A DNA stretch of 64,000 nucleotides from Dasypus novemcinctus (lineage: Eukaryota > Chordata > Mammalia > Cingulata > Dasypodidae): contig NC_080685.1 in NCBI RefSeq assembly GCF_030445035.2, positions 111,030,432 through 111,094,431 on the forward strand, given 5' to 3'. Of the stretch, positions 11,214 through 20,990 are shown piece by piece (within the stretch, counting starts at the first letter, position 1; each line of letters begins with the position of its first letter). The position numbers and the translations under genes were made by a program. The notes below the pieces were generated by a model. The model did not search any database, had not been told where the DNA came from, and saw nothing but the letters and a program-made list of their open reading frames with translations.

Positions 11214-12504
11214 CACCCCAGGAGGGTTCCCGGAGTGCGCGTCTGCCTGCCCTGGTGCAATCGCCTGAAAGGGGCTGCGTGGTGAGAGAAACACGAGGCT
11301 TTGCCCAGGTGTGTGCCGGGCCTGGTGAGGTAAGATTGTGTGCGAGGCCTTGAGAGGTGCCGAGAGCAGAGCTGATGCAGGCGCCAAAGCCGGGCCCTGC
11401 CCGCGCGGTGGCAGCGGCCACGGTTGTGCCGTGCTTGCACACATTTCAGAGCTCTCCCCGGCGGAAGGCCCACTTGGCAGGGCCGGGCACAGGAGACCAG
11501 CTGGGGGGCGGCTCCTGCCCCGGAGCGGGCGGGAGAGGAAGTTCAAGGGGGGGCCAGGAGGCTCTGCGCCCGGGGGGCTGTGTGCGGCCTCTGACCACGT
11601 CTGGTCTTCTGGCACCTTTGCTGCCTGGGGGACGTGGGGGGGGGGGGGGTGGAGCCCACGCCCACCCACCAGGCAGGAGACACTGCCTTCAGGGGAGGGA
11701 CTGGGCCCACGGGGAGCGCAGAACCGCCCCACGCACGCCTGGACCCTCTGCCACACGGGCAGAAGGTAAGCCTCCTTCCCAAGCCCAAAGGCCAGCACCC
11801 GGAAAAAATCCCTTCCCCCCCCCCCCGGGGAACGAGCAGCTCCAGGGAAGGGCTCCTTGCTCTGTTCCCAGCTGGGATCATTTCATAAAGACCCTTTTAC
11901 CAGAAACCCAGGAGCTAGAAGTAAATGCTCATGGCCCCATCACAGCCAAGAGTAGAGAGAGCAGAGGCCAACAGTGGGCAGAGGTGGCTGTCCATCAGGC
12001 AGCAGGCCAGGCTGGCACACTGAGATGCAGGACAAGACTAGAGGGGAGGCAAGGAGGGGCCGGAATAGTGGTGGATTTACACAGAAATATAATGGCACTC
12101 GCGAACGCTCCACTCATGAAGCATTTAGTGCAAGGGACCCAGTTCTTAAAGCCGAATTAATAACCATAGTGGTAGAATGCAATTCACATATCCTAGGACT
12201 CTCCTACCTTACATGAATTTTGGAAAATGGGAACAATAGGCAGTCCCCAAAAGATTTTAGGGGGCAAAGAATAGTTCCTTCAAAATGTAATGGGCCCTTA
12301 TTAAACGGGTATGTGGCCACTCGAGGACAAGGCCAGTGCTGACTTTAAAGCTAAATAGGAGCTGGCACCCAGGCAGTGTGGAAAAGTACTACGGAGTTGG
12401 CTTATGCCACCTGCCAGCAAACCCTCGGATTATGGACTCTCTGGCTAGGAAAGGACTCCAAAGTCATCAGCCTCCAGCTCCACAGGGCTCTCCAGCAGTC
12501 GTTG

Positions 12505-12655
12505 CCAACTTGCCTGGCCACATCAAAGACGAGACTTCTTGATCCACTGCATCAGCATCTCAGGTGTGAGGCCTGGAATCTGCATTTCAACCAGCTCCCC
12601 AAGAGATTCTGATGATCAGTCAAGGTGAGGACTCCTGCCCAGAATCAGCACTTCT
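12505..12655 (+). mobile_element. MER5A-like hAT DNA transposon fragment
   Basis: The order catcagcatctcaggtg, ggaatctgcatttcaacc, agattctgatgatcagtcaa matches the inner part of the MER5A non-autonomous element. The termini are not clear. Confidence 0.5.
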
Positions 12656-13169
12656 TGAACACCCCTGGTGGCTAGTGCTCTGTATCATCAGACAGCCCGT
12701 TCCACACTACACTGCTCAGGCCACTACAAAACCATCTCGTATGTTCAAGTAAAACCTACCTCCCTTTAAAGTCCATCTGCTAGTCCCAGTTCTCCCTCTG
12801 GATAATGAATACATTCCATAATCGCCAAGAAAATCCTGTAAATAACTTGAAATTAGCATCAAATTCTCTTACCCAAGCAAAATGACTCCATTATCTTTTA
12901 ATGCTTGTCATCCATTTTATTTATTTAACCTTTGTTTTCATTTCTGGCTGTTAAATCAAATACCATGCAATGGGTTTGCTTAAACAATGGAAATTTATTG
13001 GCCCATGGTTTTGAAGCCTGCAGAAGTCCAAAACCAAGGCATCATCCAGGCAATGCTTTCTCCTGAAAGACTGTGGCCTTGTGGGGCTGGCTGCCGGCAG
13101 TCCTTGGTCCTTGGCTTTCCTGGCACACTGAAGCAGGCCAGTAAGATAGGGAACCAAAAGATGGATGTG

Positions 13170-13590
13170 GGCGGCGGACTTGGCCCAGTGGTTAGGGCGT
13201 CCGTCTACCACATGGGAGGTCGGCAGTTCAAACCCCCGGCCTCCTTGACCCGTGTGGCTCATGTGCAGTGCTGATGCACGCAAGGAGTGCCCTGCCACAC
13301 AGGGGTATCCCCCGCGTAGGGGAGCCCCACGCACAAGGAGTGAGCCCGGTAAGGAGAGCCGCCCAGCATGAAAGAAAGTGCAGCCTGCCCAAGAATGGCG
13401 CCACACACACGGAGAGCTGACACAACAAGATGACGCAACAAAAAGAAACACAGATTCCCGTGCTGCTGACAACAACAGAAGCTGACAAAGAAGACGTAGC
13501 AAATAGACACAGAGAACAGACAACCAGGGTGGGAGAGGGAAGGGGAGAGAAATAAATAAATAAATAAATCTTTAAAAAAAAAAAAAAAGA
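13170..13590 (+). mobile_element. DAS SINE, long type (cggacttggcccagtgg head)
   Basis: It runs from cggcggacttggcccagtgg through gaaagaaagtgcagcctgcc and caacaagatgacgcaacaaa to (aaat)n and a poly-A run. The near-identical words aagatggatgtgg and aagatggatctgg flank it as a target-site duplication. Confidence 0.9.
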
Positions 13591-13619
13591 TGGATCTGGA
13601 ACCTGGCAAGAAGTCCACG

Positions 13620-14105
13620 TGGACATCAGCAACCCCCAAGATGGCTGCTGGAAGACCCTCCCCGAGATTCTGCCACTCAGAAGAAGACTCCCTCCAGAAG
13701 CCAAGAGAAGCCCAGATATTCCCCAAGGACTTTATCATTGGGTCCTCCTGGGAGACTGATGGGAGAAATAAGCAATCAAAACAGTAAACAGCTGGAACTC
13801 CTCCCCTGCCATTAGCAAAGGGGTGGGATAATTAACAGTTCAAAAGCCAGGGGCAAGGCCTGAACGAGCTCTCTTGCTCTCCTGTGCTCTCTTGCCTCCG
13901 GACCCCCAACTCCAGCTGCCTTCTCCCTGTCTTGGATCCCCACACAAGTAAAACCTGGACATGTATAACCTATAATGGGAAATTGTACTCTGTAAATCAG
14001 CCCTCTTTACCACTTTTCAGCCCCTTCCTCTCTACCTGGGACCCCTGATCTGTTATTTTGTCCCATTTCAGTTCCCTCCCTACCTAAATAAATTACTGAC
14101 CTAAC
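13620..14105 (+). mobile_element. Probable solo LTR (gammaretrovirus-like fossil)
   Basis: The layout suggests U3-R-U5: aagatggctgctggaag near the start, gctctcttgctctcctgtgc with cttgcctccggac in the middle, and cctaaataaattactgacc near the end as a polyadenylation signal. It sits inside the LTR-type repeat at 12945-14410. The family assignment is tentative and no internal region is seen. Confidence 0.4.
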
Positions 14106-14410
14106 TCACCCAATGTGCTCTCGAAATTCATTTCTCCAGCATAAGTCAAGAACCTAAACGAAATCCAAAAACAACATGGCCATGCACGTGGCTGGGACCT
14201 CTTTCTCCGTGTGAATTTCATTCTGCTCAGAAAGGCCTCCAGTGGAAGGATCAAGACCCACCCTGACTGGCTGGGCCGCACCTTTACTGAAGTACCCTCT
14301 TCAGAACGTCCTAACTGTGATCAGCTCACACCCACAGGAAGGGAAGAACATGTTTTTCTGGGCTATATCACTCAAAGTCACCACGACCATAATTCATTAA
14401 GAACCTATAA

Positions 14411-15164
14411 AGTGCACAACACATAACAAAGGATAAGGCACAAGGCCTATCTCAAAGTGTCTGTTGAAAGATACCTTTTTAAAAAGGTAAAATAATGACT
14501 TTCACACAAATGAAAAATGAACACGTTGAAGATTTTACTAATTCGTTAATGAATAAGGGAATCAATAAGGTAAAAAAACAGATATAAAATTTTTTAAAAA
14601 GGTTCAAAGGAGAGTCCAAATCAGCAGACCCATACAGAGGCAATCAGGAACTCTGAATTTGAACAGAGGCAAACCTGGTCTGAGCAGGAAGGAGTTTCAG
14701 AGTTGATTGCATTTCCATCTCAGAACACTTGTTTGCCTATATAAGAACAAGAATCATTTGCATTACTATCAGTCATCTGTAATTTACAGAGTTGTAAAAT
14801 AGCTGGAAAGCCTATTAAAGGCACAGATCACTATAGAATCTGATAGTCTGGAAGAATGAACTAGACTTAACCCAGTATTCATAGGACATCTAGGAATTTT
14901 TTTTTTTTTGTAATTTTAAAGACATTAACAATTTTTCTCAATAATCCTGCATATTCAAATCTCGAACTATTTTTCAAGACAAATTCAAATGCTGCTTTCA
15001 CAGAGCTTTTCTTTTTTTTTTCCAAAAAAGAAAGGTAAAATGAATACTCTCTTATAGATATAAAAATCAACACCTGTTAAAGACTTCATTTAACTCATTA
15101 ATTAAATGAGAGAACCAGGTAAATGTTATAACTGGCTCAAAGAAGCACAAATATATATGAAGCA
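14411..15164. other. AT-rich intergenic stretch, nothing recognised
   Basis: A-rich DNA with poly-T runs at 14898-14910 and 15010-15020 (minus-strand A tails). Parts may be decayed L1 continuing from the element to the right, but I cannot align them by eye. Confidence 0.4.
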
Positions 15165-15489
15165 TGGAACTAATAAGTGATTATAGCAAGTTTGGAGAAT
15201 ACCAGGTTAATATATAAAAGTCAATTGTTTTCCTAAATACCAGCAATGAACAACTGAAATTTGAAATTAAATTAAAAATACAACACTATTAGCATAAAAA
15301 AGAAAAGACAAAGAAATACTTAGGTATAAATCTAACAAAATATGTGTAAGATCTTTGCGAGGAAAACTACAAAATTTTGATGAAAGAAACCAAGGAAGAT
15401 CTAAATAAATGGAGAGATATTCTATGTTGATACTTAGGAAGATTCAGTATAATGAAGATGTCAGTTTTCCCTGCCTTGATCTTTAGTGT

Positions 15490-15880
15490 GAGGCAATAAA
15501 TGAGGGAAGTCATAAATTCTTCGCCAAGACAAACACACTCCACCGTAAGGACACACCATGCACATTCCAAGCAGATTTCTATCTGCACTAGAACCACTCC
15601 TGCTATGTATCAGTAACTTCAAAGAGAAATGTTGGCAATCTCGCAAGTCCTGAGTTGGCTCTGTGCCTTCCCTGCTTTTACCCTGTATTCACCCCCTGTA
15701 GCCCTCCAGGGACAAGGAGAACTATTCAGAACATCCTGCGGCCACCCACGGCCAGCTTTCGTGTCTGCAAGTTCCCTAATCAGCTACTACAATTTTGCTA
15801 TATGGAATGGTCTGTATCATTTTTCAAAGTTCAGCACCCATCAAACTTTGCAGAACCTCTTCTGTAGGTTCACTGCCAGA
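15490..15880. mobile_element. Unidentified ~390-bp insertion in the L1, possibly a solo LTR
   Basis: L1 similarity stops after ccttgatctttag and resumes at cttatagatttcac. The block between starts tgtgaggc and ends ttcactgcca, a TG...CA shape seen in LTRs. I do not recognise a family. Confidence 0.3.
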
Positions 15881-16075
15881 CTTATAGATTTCACACAATC
15901 TCAATCAAAATCCCTGCAAGTTATTTTATGGATTCCGACAAACTGATTCTAAAGTTTATATGGAAAAGCAAAAGACCCAGAATAGCCAACACAATACTGA
16001 AGAAGAACAAAGTCAGAGACTTAGGTTACCTGACTTCAAAACGTACTATAAAGTTATAGTGATCAAGACAGTGCA

Positions 16076-16418
16076 GGAATGGATAAACAAACTGTGGTGG
16101 ATTCACACGATGGAATCTTAAGCATCTGTAAGAAAAAATGAAGTTGGAAAGCATATGGAAACATGGATGAACCTGGAGGACATTATGTTGAGTGAAGCAA
16201 GGCAGACACAAAAGACACATATTGTATGATTGCATTACTATGAATCAAATATGTTGTGTAACATATCGAATTTTTAAAAAATTTGTCTGTATCCAGTACA
16301 TTTAATTGAGAAATGTATGTTTTTATTCAACTGTGTTTTTTGCTAATTGTTTATATTTTCAATTATTAAATGTATAAAATAAAGTTAAAATTTTTAAAAA
16401 ATAATAAAATAGAAAAAA
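16076..16418 (+). mobile_element. 5'-truncated L1 3' end inserted in the older L1
   Basis: It carries an L1 tail block (tggataaacaaactgtggtg, aaacatggatgaacctggag, tgagtgaagcaaggcagaca) and ends in an A-rich tail. The word gacagtgcag occurs on both sides (near 16067 and 16420), a clean target-site duplication. Confidence 0.85.
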
Positions 16419-16607
16419 GACAGTGCAGTATTGGCAAAAGAATAAACAAATAGATCAATGGCTAGAATAGAGGGCCCAGAAATAGACTTACACAAATATA
16501 GTCAACTAAACTTTGACAAGAGAGCAAAGACAACTGAATGGAGAAAGAATAGTCTTTTCAGCAGTTTTTGTAATGGAACATCTATATGCTAAAACTATAT
16601 GAATATA

Positions 16608-17140
16608 CCAGTCGTGTGGGATCAAAGCCCCCTCTTGATTTAAAGGTGGAGTGGGCATCGCCACCCACGGGCCTCAGGATGGAGGAATAAAATATGGACT
16701 AGAGTGGGCTTACTGGTATTCTACTATAGAATTATTGTGACTTTAGCACTGGAAGAAACTGTATCACTGATGTGGAGACAGTGGCCACTGGAGTCACTGA
16801 GGGCAGGGAGAGGGAAAAGGAGGTGTGATATGGGGGCATTTTCGGGACTTGGAGTTGTCCTGAATGATGTTGAAGGGACAGATGATGGACAGCATATATC
16901 CTGCCATAACCCACTGAATGGACTGAGGGAGAGTGTAAACTATAATCCATGCTGTGCAGCAGTGCTCCTAAATGTATGCACCAATTGCAATGAATGTGCT
17001 ACAATCATGAAAGAGGTTGTTGATATGGGAAAAGTGGGGGATGTGGAGAGTGAGGCATATGGGAACCTCCTATATTTTTTAATGTGACATTTTGTGTGAT
17101 CTATGTATCTTTTAAAAATAAATTAAAAATAAATATATAT
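16608..17140 (+). mobile_element. Xenarthran-type L1 3' UTR copy, inserted in the older L1
   Basis: It runs from cagtcgtgtgggatcaaagc to attttttaatgtgacatttt and an A/T tail. The word atatgaatata flanks it on both sides. It resembles the block at 46374-46702 (ggagttgtcctga against ggagctgccctgga; cactgaatggactgaggg against cactggatggaatgga). The 127-codon frame at 16704-17087 lies in this 3' UTR and is not a gene. Confidence 0.75.
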
Positions 17141-17440
17141 ATGAATATAGACACAGACCTTACACTTCTCATAAAAATTAACTCAAAATGATTCATAGAC
17201 CTAAGTGTAAAATGTGAAACTATAAACCTAGAAAATAAAGGAGAAAATCTAGATGATCCTGGGTTTGGTGCTGACTTTTTTAGATCCATGAAAATAATTA
17301 ATGTTGGACTTCATTGAAATTAAAAAATAAAAACTGCTCTGCAAAATACACTATTAAGAGAATGAAAAGAGAAGTTAGGATCTGGGAGAAAATACCTAAA
17401 ATACATATCTGATAAAGGCCTGTATCAAAAACATACAAAG

Positions 17441-17790
17441 AGGGAAGGAGATGTGGCTTAAGCAATTAGGCTTCCACCTACCACATGGGAAGTCCCAGGT
17501 TCAGTTCCCAGTGCCTCCTGGAGAAGGCAAGCTGGCTCAAAGAAGATGATACAACAAAAGAGACACAAAGAGGAAAGACAATGAGAGACACAACAACCAG
17601 GGAGCTGAAGTGGCTCAGGTGATTGAGCCCCTCTCTTCCACATGGAGACCCCAGGGTGTTCCTGGTGCCTCCTAAAGAGAAGACAAGAAGACACAGAGAG
17701 CACACAGCAAATGGACAGAGAGCAGAGAGCTACTGTAAATAACAAGGGGAGGGGGGAGGATAAATAAATAAAATAAATCTTTTAAAAAAA
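17441..17790 (+). mobile_element. DAS SINE, long type, inserted in the older L1
   Basis: The head is aaggagatgtggcttaagca with catgggaagtccc. The body includes a second SINE-like motif (agctgaagtggctcaggtga) and ends cagcaaatggacagag, then (aaat)n. An imperfect duplication (acatacaaag / acacaaag) flanks it. Confidence 0.85.
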
Positions 17791-18855
17791 ACACAAAGAA
17801 CTCAAAACTCAACAATAATAAAACAAACATCTCAATTAAAAATGGGAAAACCTGAATGGACACCTCACCAAAAAAGATATATGGATGGCAAACGAATATG
17901 TGAAAAGATGTTCAACATCATTTGTCATTAGGGAATTGAAATTAAAACAACAATGACATATCATGATGTAACTATTAGAATGGCTGAAATCCAAAACACT
18001 GACAACACCAAATGTTGACAAGGATGCAGAGCAACAGGAACCATCAGTCATTGCTGGTGGGAATTCAAAATGATACAGCCCCTTTGGAAGACAGCATTTT
18101 CTTACAAAGCTAAACATGGGCTTACCAAACTCTCCAGCAACCGCACTTGTATGTAACTATCCAAAAGAGTTGAAAACCTATATCCACACAAAAACCTGCA
18201 CATGAATCTGTATGGCAGCTTTATTCATAATTGCCAAAAATGGAGAGCAACCAAGATGCCCTTCCCATAGGTTAATGGATAAACACAACTGCAGCATATC
18301 TAGAAATAGAATATTATTCAGCAATTAAAAAAAAAAAGAGTTATCAAACCACAAAAAGACATGGAGGAAACTTAAATGCATATTGTGGAGTGAAAGAACC
18401 CTATCTGAAAAGGCTACAGACTGTATGTTTCCAACTGCATGGCATTCTAGAAAAGGCAAAGCAATAGAGACAGGAAAAATGAGTTGGGGTTGCCAAGAGT
18501 TCAAGGGAAGGAGAAGGATTAGTAGGTGGCGCACAGGGCATTTTTAGGTCAATGAAACTATTCTATATGATACCATAAAAGGACACACATTCCTAAAAAA
18601 CAAACAACAACCACGAAACTATACAATGCAAAGAGGAAACCCTAAATGCAAACTATGGATTTTAGTTAATAATAATGTACCAATTTAAGTTCATCAATTA
18701 CAGCAAATGTACCACACCAATGCAAGATGTTGATAATAGGGGAAAGCAGGGGAAGCAACAAGATATATGGAAACTCGCTGTACTTTGCACTCAGTTTTTC
18801 TGTAAACCTATAACTAAAAAAGAAAGTTTGTTAAAAATGCATCTGAAATAAAGGA

Positions 18856-19058
18856 ATATTGAAATAAATGTGCAAATGGTCGTAAAACTAGTTTTTCCCA
18901 CAGAGGGAAGGGTAGTTCCTCCATTGGACAGAATTCATTTACATACCTAGAGAGGAGAATGATTTTGCATTGCTACATTTATGTGCAACTTTGAATAGTA
19001 AGATAAGTCAAAAACAAGGAAAGACTAGAATCAGGTAATATGGAAGGAGATGTCCTCC
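18856..19058. other. Intergenic, nothing recognised
   Basis: Short mixed-composition stretch between the L1 and the MER20. Confidence 0.4.
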
Positions 19059-19287
19059 ACCAGAGTTTCTCAGCCTCAGCATTACTGCCGTTTGGGGTCA
19101 GATCATTCTTTATTGTGGAGCTGTCCTGGGCACTGTAAGGTTTAGCAGCATCCTGACTTCTACCCAATAAAGACGAATCCCACAAGCCATGAAGCCACGA
19201 CAATCAAAACCGTCTCCAGACATAGTCAAATGTCCTTTGGGATGGGGGTGGGGGACAAAATTACCTGCAGTTAGAACCACTGCTCTA
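19059..19287 (-). mobile_element. MER20 DNA transposon (hAT-Charlie), about 1.3 kb upstream of CAPN2
   Basis: It is a near-full-length antisense copy: cagagtttctcagcctcagc at one end, then tcctgggcactgtaaggttt, agcagcatcctgacttctac, gtctccagacatagtcaaat, and agttagaaccactgctct at the other end. The ends are inverted. MER20 is a eutherian element with known enhancer-like roles in placental cells. Confidence 0.85.
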
Positions 19288-19439
19288 GCCAACACAGTTT
19301 TCCATTGAAAAACAAAGTCTTCCCCATACAAAGAAAAGGTAACATGTGGCAATCCATCCTCCCTAAGCACACACCCACTTCTACCTGTGTGAACCGAATC
19401 ACATCTCTATCTCCAGCAGAGTGGTCCTAGTGTCTAACA

Positions 19440-19640
19440 CAGGCGCTGGTCTAAGTGCTCCTCCACGATTAGCCCGATTAATTCCCCCAACAACCCAAGG
19501 AGGGCAGAACTGTTGTTATTCTCATTTTACGAATGGGGAAACCAAGCCACTGAAAAGTTAGGTAACTTGCCCAAGAACAGTGCCACTAAGTAGTGGAGTC
19601 AGGATTCAAACCGGGTGGGCTAGCTCTAACATCTGGACTT
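19440..19640 (-). mobile_element. MIR SINE, minus strand
   Basis: Antisense MIR order: attctcattttacgaatggg, gaaaccaagccactgaaaag, ttaggtaacttgcccaag, ggagtcaggattcaaacc. Confidence 0.85.
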
Positions 19641-20244
19641 TTAACCAGAAGCCCCCACTCCGAGCCCAGCAGAGCCTGACACAAGTGCTGAAAGACGTGT
19701 GTTCAAGGAAGGAATCAAGCAGTTTGTGCTGTAACTGTCTAACCCTGAGCCTCCTAAGGTGGGGTGGGTGCTGCAGCGTTAGGCCACCGCGAATCCATGA
19801 TGAGGGTTGCCAGATGGACAACAGCACTCCCAGTGAAGTTCCAACTTCAGATGAACAAGGACTGATTTTTTAAAATATGTTCTGTGCAATATTGGGGAAG
19901 TAGTCATATTTTAAAAAGTATTCCTTGTTTGCCTGAAATTCAAATTTAGCTGGGCATCCTATACTAGTGTTTGCCAAATCTGGCAACTCCCTGCGTGATG
20001 TGCATAGGGTCAGGAACAGGGTAGTACCGCGACTGCACCAGTCCAGGTCTTGGCGACCTGGAATCCCTGCTCCAGGCAGTGAGGCCTGCTGCCGGTGGCC
20101 AGCTCCCTGATCCTCGGGCGCTCGTCTGTGAGGGGCAGGAGCAGCACCGTGCTCCGCGGCTGCTGCAGGACTAAATGAGGACACTGGAGGCGTCGGTGCC
20201 GCGGCCGGCGCGAAGCGGCTGGTCTAGTCTGACCTCACCCCGCG
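19641..20244. other. CAPN2 upstream flank, nothing specific recognised
   Basis: Composition shifts from AT-balanced to GC-rich toward the promoter. No repeat or exon could be assigned. Confidence 0.4.
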
Positions 20245-20594
20245 TCTCCTCCTGACTCACGCCTTGTTTCCGGGAGCGTCACGACTGCCCCAGCCTCGGG
20301 TTTCGCCCAGCCTTCCTCTCTGGAAAGTGGGGAGCCGGGAGCCGGTTTGCCCGGGGCCACGCCAGGCCCGCCCCGCCGCCCCGCCGCCCCGCCGCCCGCC
20401 CGCGTCCGGCGCCCGCAGGGCCCGCAGCGGGGTGCGCCCGCCCCGCGCTCCTGGCCCAGCCCCCGGAGCCGCCCGCGGCGAGGCCCCTCCCAGCGCGGGC
20501 GGAGGCGCCTCCCCCGCCGTGACTCACGGCCGCGCCCGCGCCCCTCGCCGTGCGCCCTGCCCGCCGCGGCCGTTCGTGCGCCCGGGACGGCACC
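20245..20594 (+). promoter_or_regulatory. CAPN2: CAPN2 TATA-less CpG-island promoter with GC boxes and two AP-1 sites
   Basis: The stretch before the start codon is extremely rich in C, G and CpG, has several GC boxes (cccgcccc types around 20366-20445) and shows no TATA box, as expected for a housekeeping calpain promoter. Two perfect TGACTCA motifs lie at 20253-20259 and 20520-20526, each followed by C. The nearer one is about 70 bp before the ATG. The CpG-dense zone goes on through exon 1 to about 20990. The transcription start cannot be placed from sequence alone. Confidence 0.75.
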
Positions 20595-20990
20595 ATGGCG
20601 GGCGTGGCGGCCAGGCTGGCCAAGGACCGCGAGGCGGCCGAGGGGCTGGGCTCGCACGAGCGGGCCGTCAAGTACCTGAACCAGGACTACGAGGCGCTGC
20701 GGGCCGCGTGCCTGGAGGCGGGCGCGCTCTTCCAGGACCCCTCCTTCCCCGCCGTCCCCGCCGCGCTCGGCTTCAAGGAGCTGGGGCCCTACTCCAGCAA
20801 GACGCACGGCATCGAGTGGAAGAGGCCCACGGTAGGCGGGCGGGGCGCGGGGCGCGGGCCCAGGGACCCCGCGGGGGACGGCGCGGACGAGGGGGTTGGC
20901 CGCGGAGGGCGCTTTCCGCGGACCCGCACCGTGCTGCCTGCGCCCGCTACTCGGGGCCCAGGACGGGAGGGAGGCGCCCCGAGGGCAGCG
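20330..20990. promoter_or_regulatory. CpG island over CAPN2 exon 1
   Basis: CpG dinucleotides and G+C are far denser here than in the AT-rich DNA a few kb upstream. The island spans the proximal promoter, exon 1 and the first 150 bp of intron 1. It includes a short tandem run of ccccgccg near 20371-20395. Confidence 0.8.
20595..20831 (+). CDS. CAPN2: CAPN2 coding exon 1 (residues 1-79)
   Basis: The start ATG lies in a strong context (caccATGg, A at -3 and G at +4) inside a CpG island. The frame gives [19 protein letters not shown] and ends in KRPT. It covers the N-terminal anchor helix, which in known calpain-2 contacts the small subunit and is trimmed by autolysis near residues 9-10, and the start of protease core domain PC1 ([19 protein letters not shown]). 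The exon ends at ACG followed by donor gtaggc, phase 0, giving 237 nt as expected for this gene. No upstream ATG competes in this frame close to the start. The 5' UTR boundary cannot be fixed from sequence alone. Confidence 0.97.

Larger units (their letters stand above)
9951..12504. other. Intergenic, with a GC-rich zone at 10200-11830; no gene recognised
   Basis: This stretch is GC- and CpG-rich and holds frames of up to 267 codons (11357-12160, +), but their products are Pro/Gly/Arg/Ala-rich and overlap on both strands, and no domain is recognised. It contains two small tandem arrays, listed separately, and homopolymer runs of G (11636-11650) and C (11816-11826). It could be an orphan CpG island; transcription cannot be judged. 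Confidence 0.5.
12945..14410. mobile_element. LTR-type fossil repeat (MaLR/ERVL style), copy 2, with two later insertions
   Basis: Same family as 8522-9440: gcaatgggtttgcttaaaca, gcatcatccagg, ctgctcagaaaggcctccag, then gacccaccctgactgg and an end near aagtcaccacga. A long DAS SINE (13170-13590) and a second LTR-like block (about 13620-14105) are inserted in it. It is an old, broken copy. Confidence 0.5.
15165..18855 (+). mobile_element. Old L1M LINE (3' half of ORF2 plus 3' UTR), host to at least four later insertions
   Basis: L1 ORF2 words run in order across the stretch: agtcaattgttttcctaaat with accagcaatgaacaac; then aaactgattctaaagtttat, gacccagaatagccaacaca and ctgaagaagaacaaagtcag; then gaataaacaaatagatcaat; then aaaaatgggaaaacctga, attgctggtgggaattcaaa and gcagctttattcataattgc. 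Foreign blocks at about 15490-15880, 16076-16418, 16608-17140 and 17441-17790 split it. Stops are frequent, so it is dead. Confidence 0.88.

Noticed and set aside
11357-12160. 267-codon + frame upstream of CAPN2
   Set aside because: It overlaps a 208-codon minus frame, has no recognisable domain, and part of it is homopolymer-rich GC DNA.
16704-17087. 127-codon + frame that looks protein-like
   Set aside because: It lies in a LINE 3' UTR copy flanked by a target-site duplication.
1-20244. CAPN8, the usual neighbour of CAPN2 in mammals, on the minus strand
   Set aside because: I looked for calpain motifs ([28 protein letters not shown]) upstream of 20.2 kb on both strands and saw none, so it must lie further left if present.
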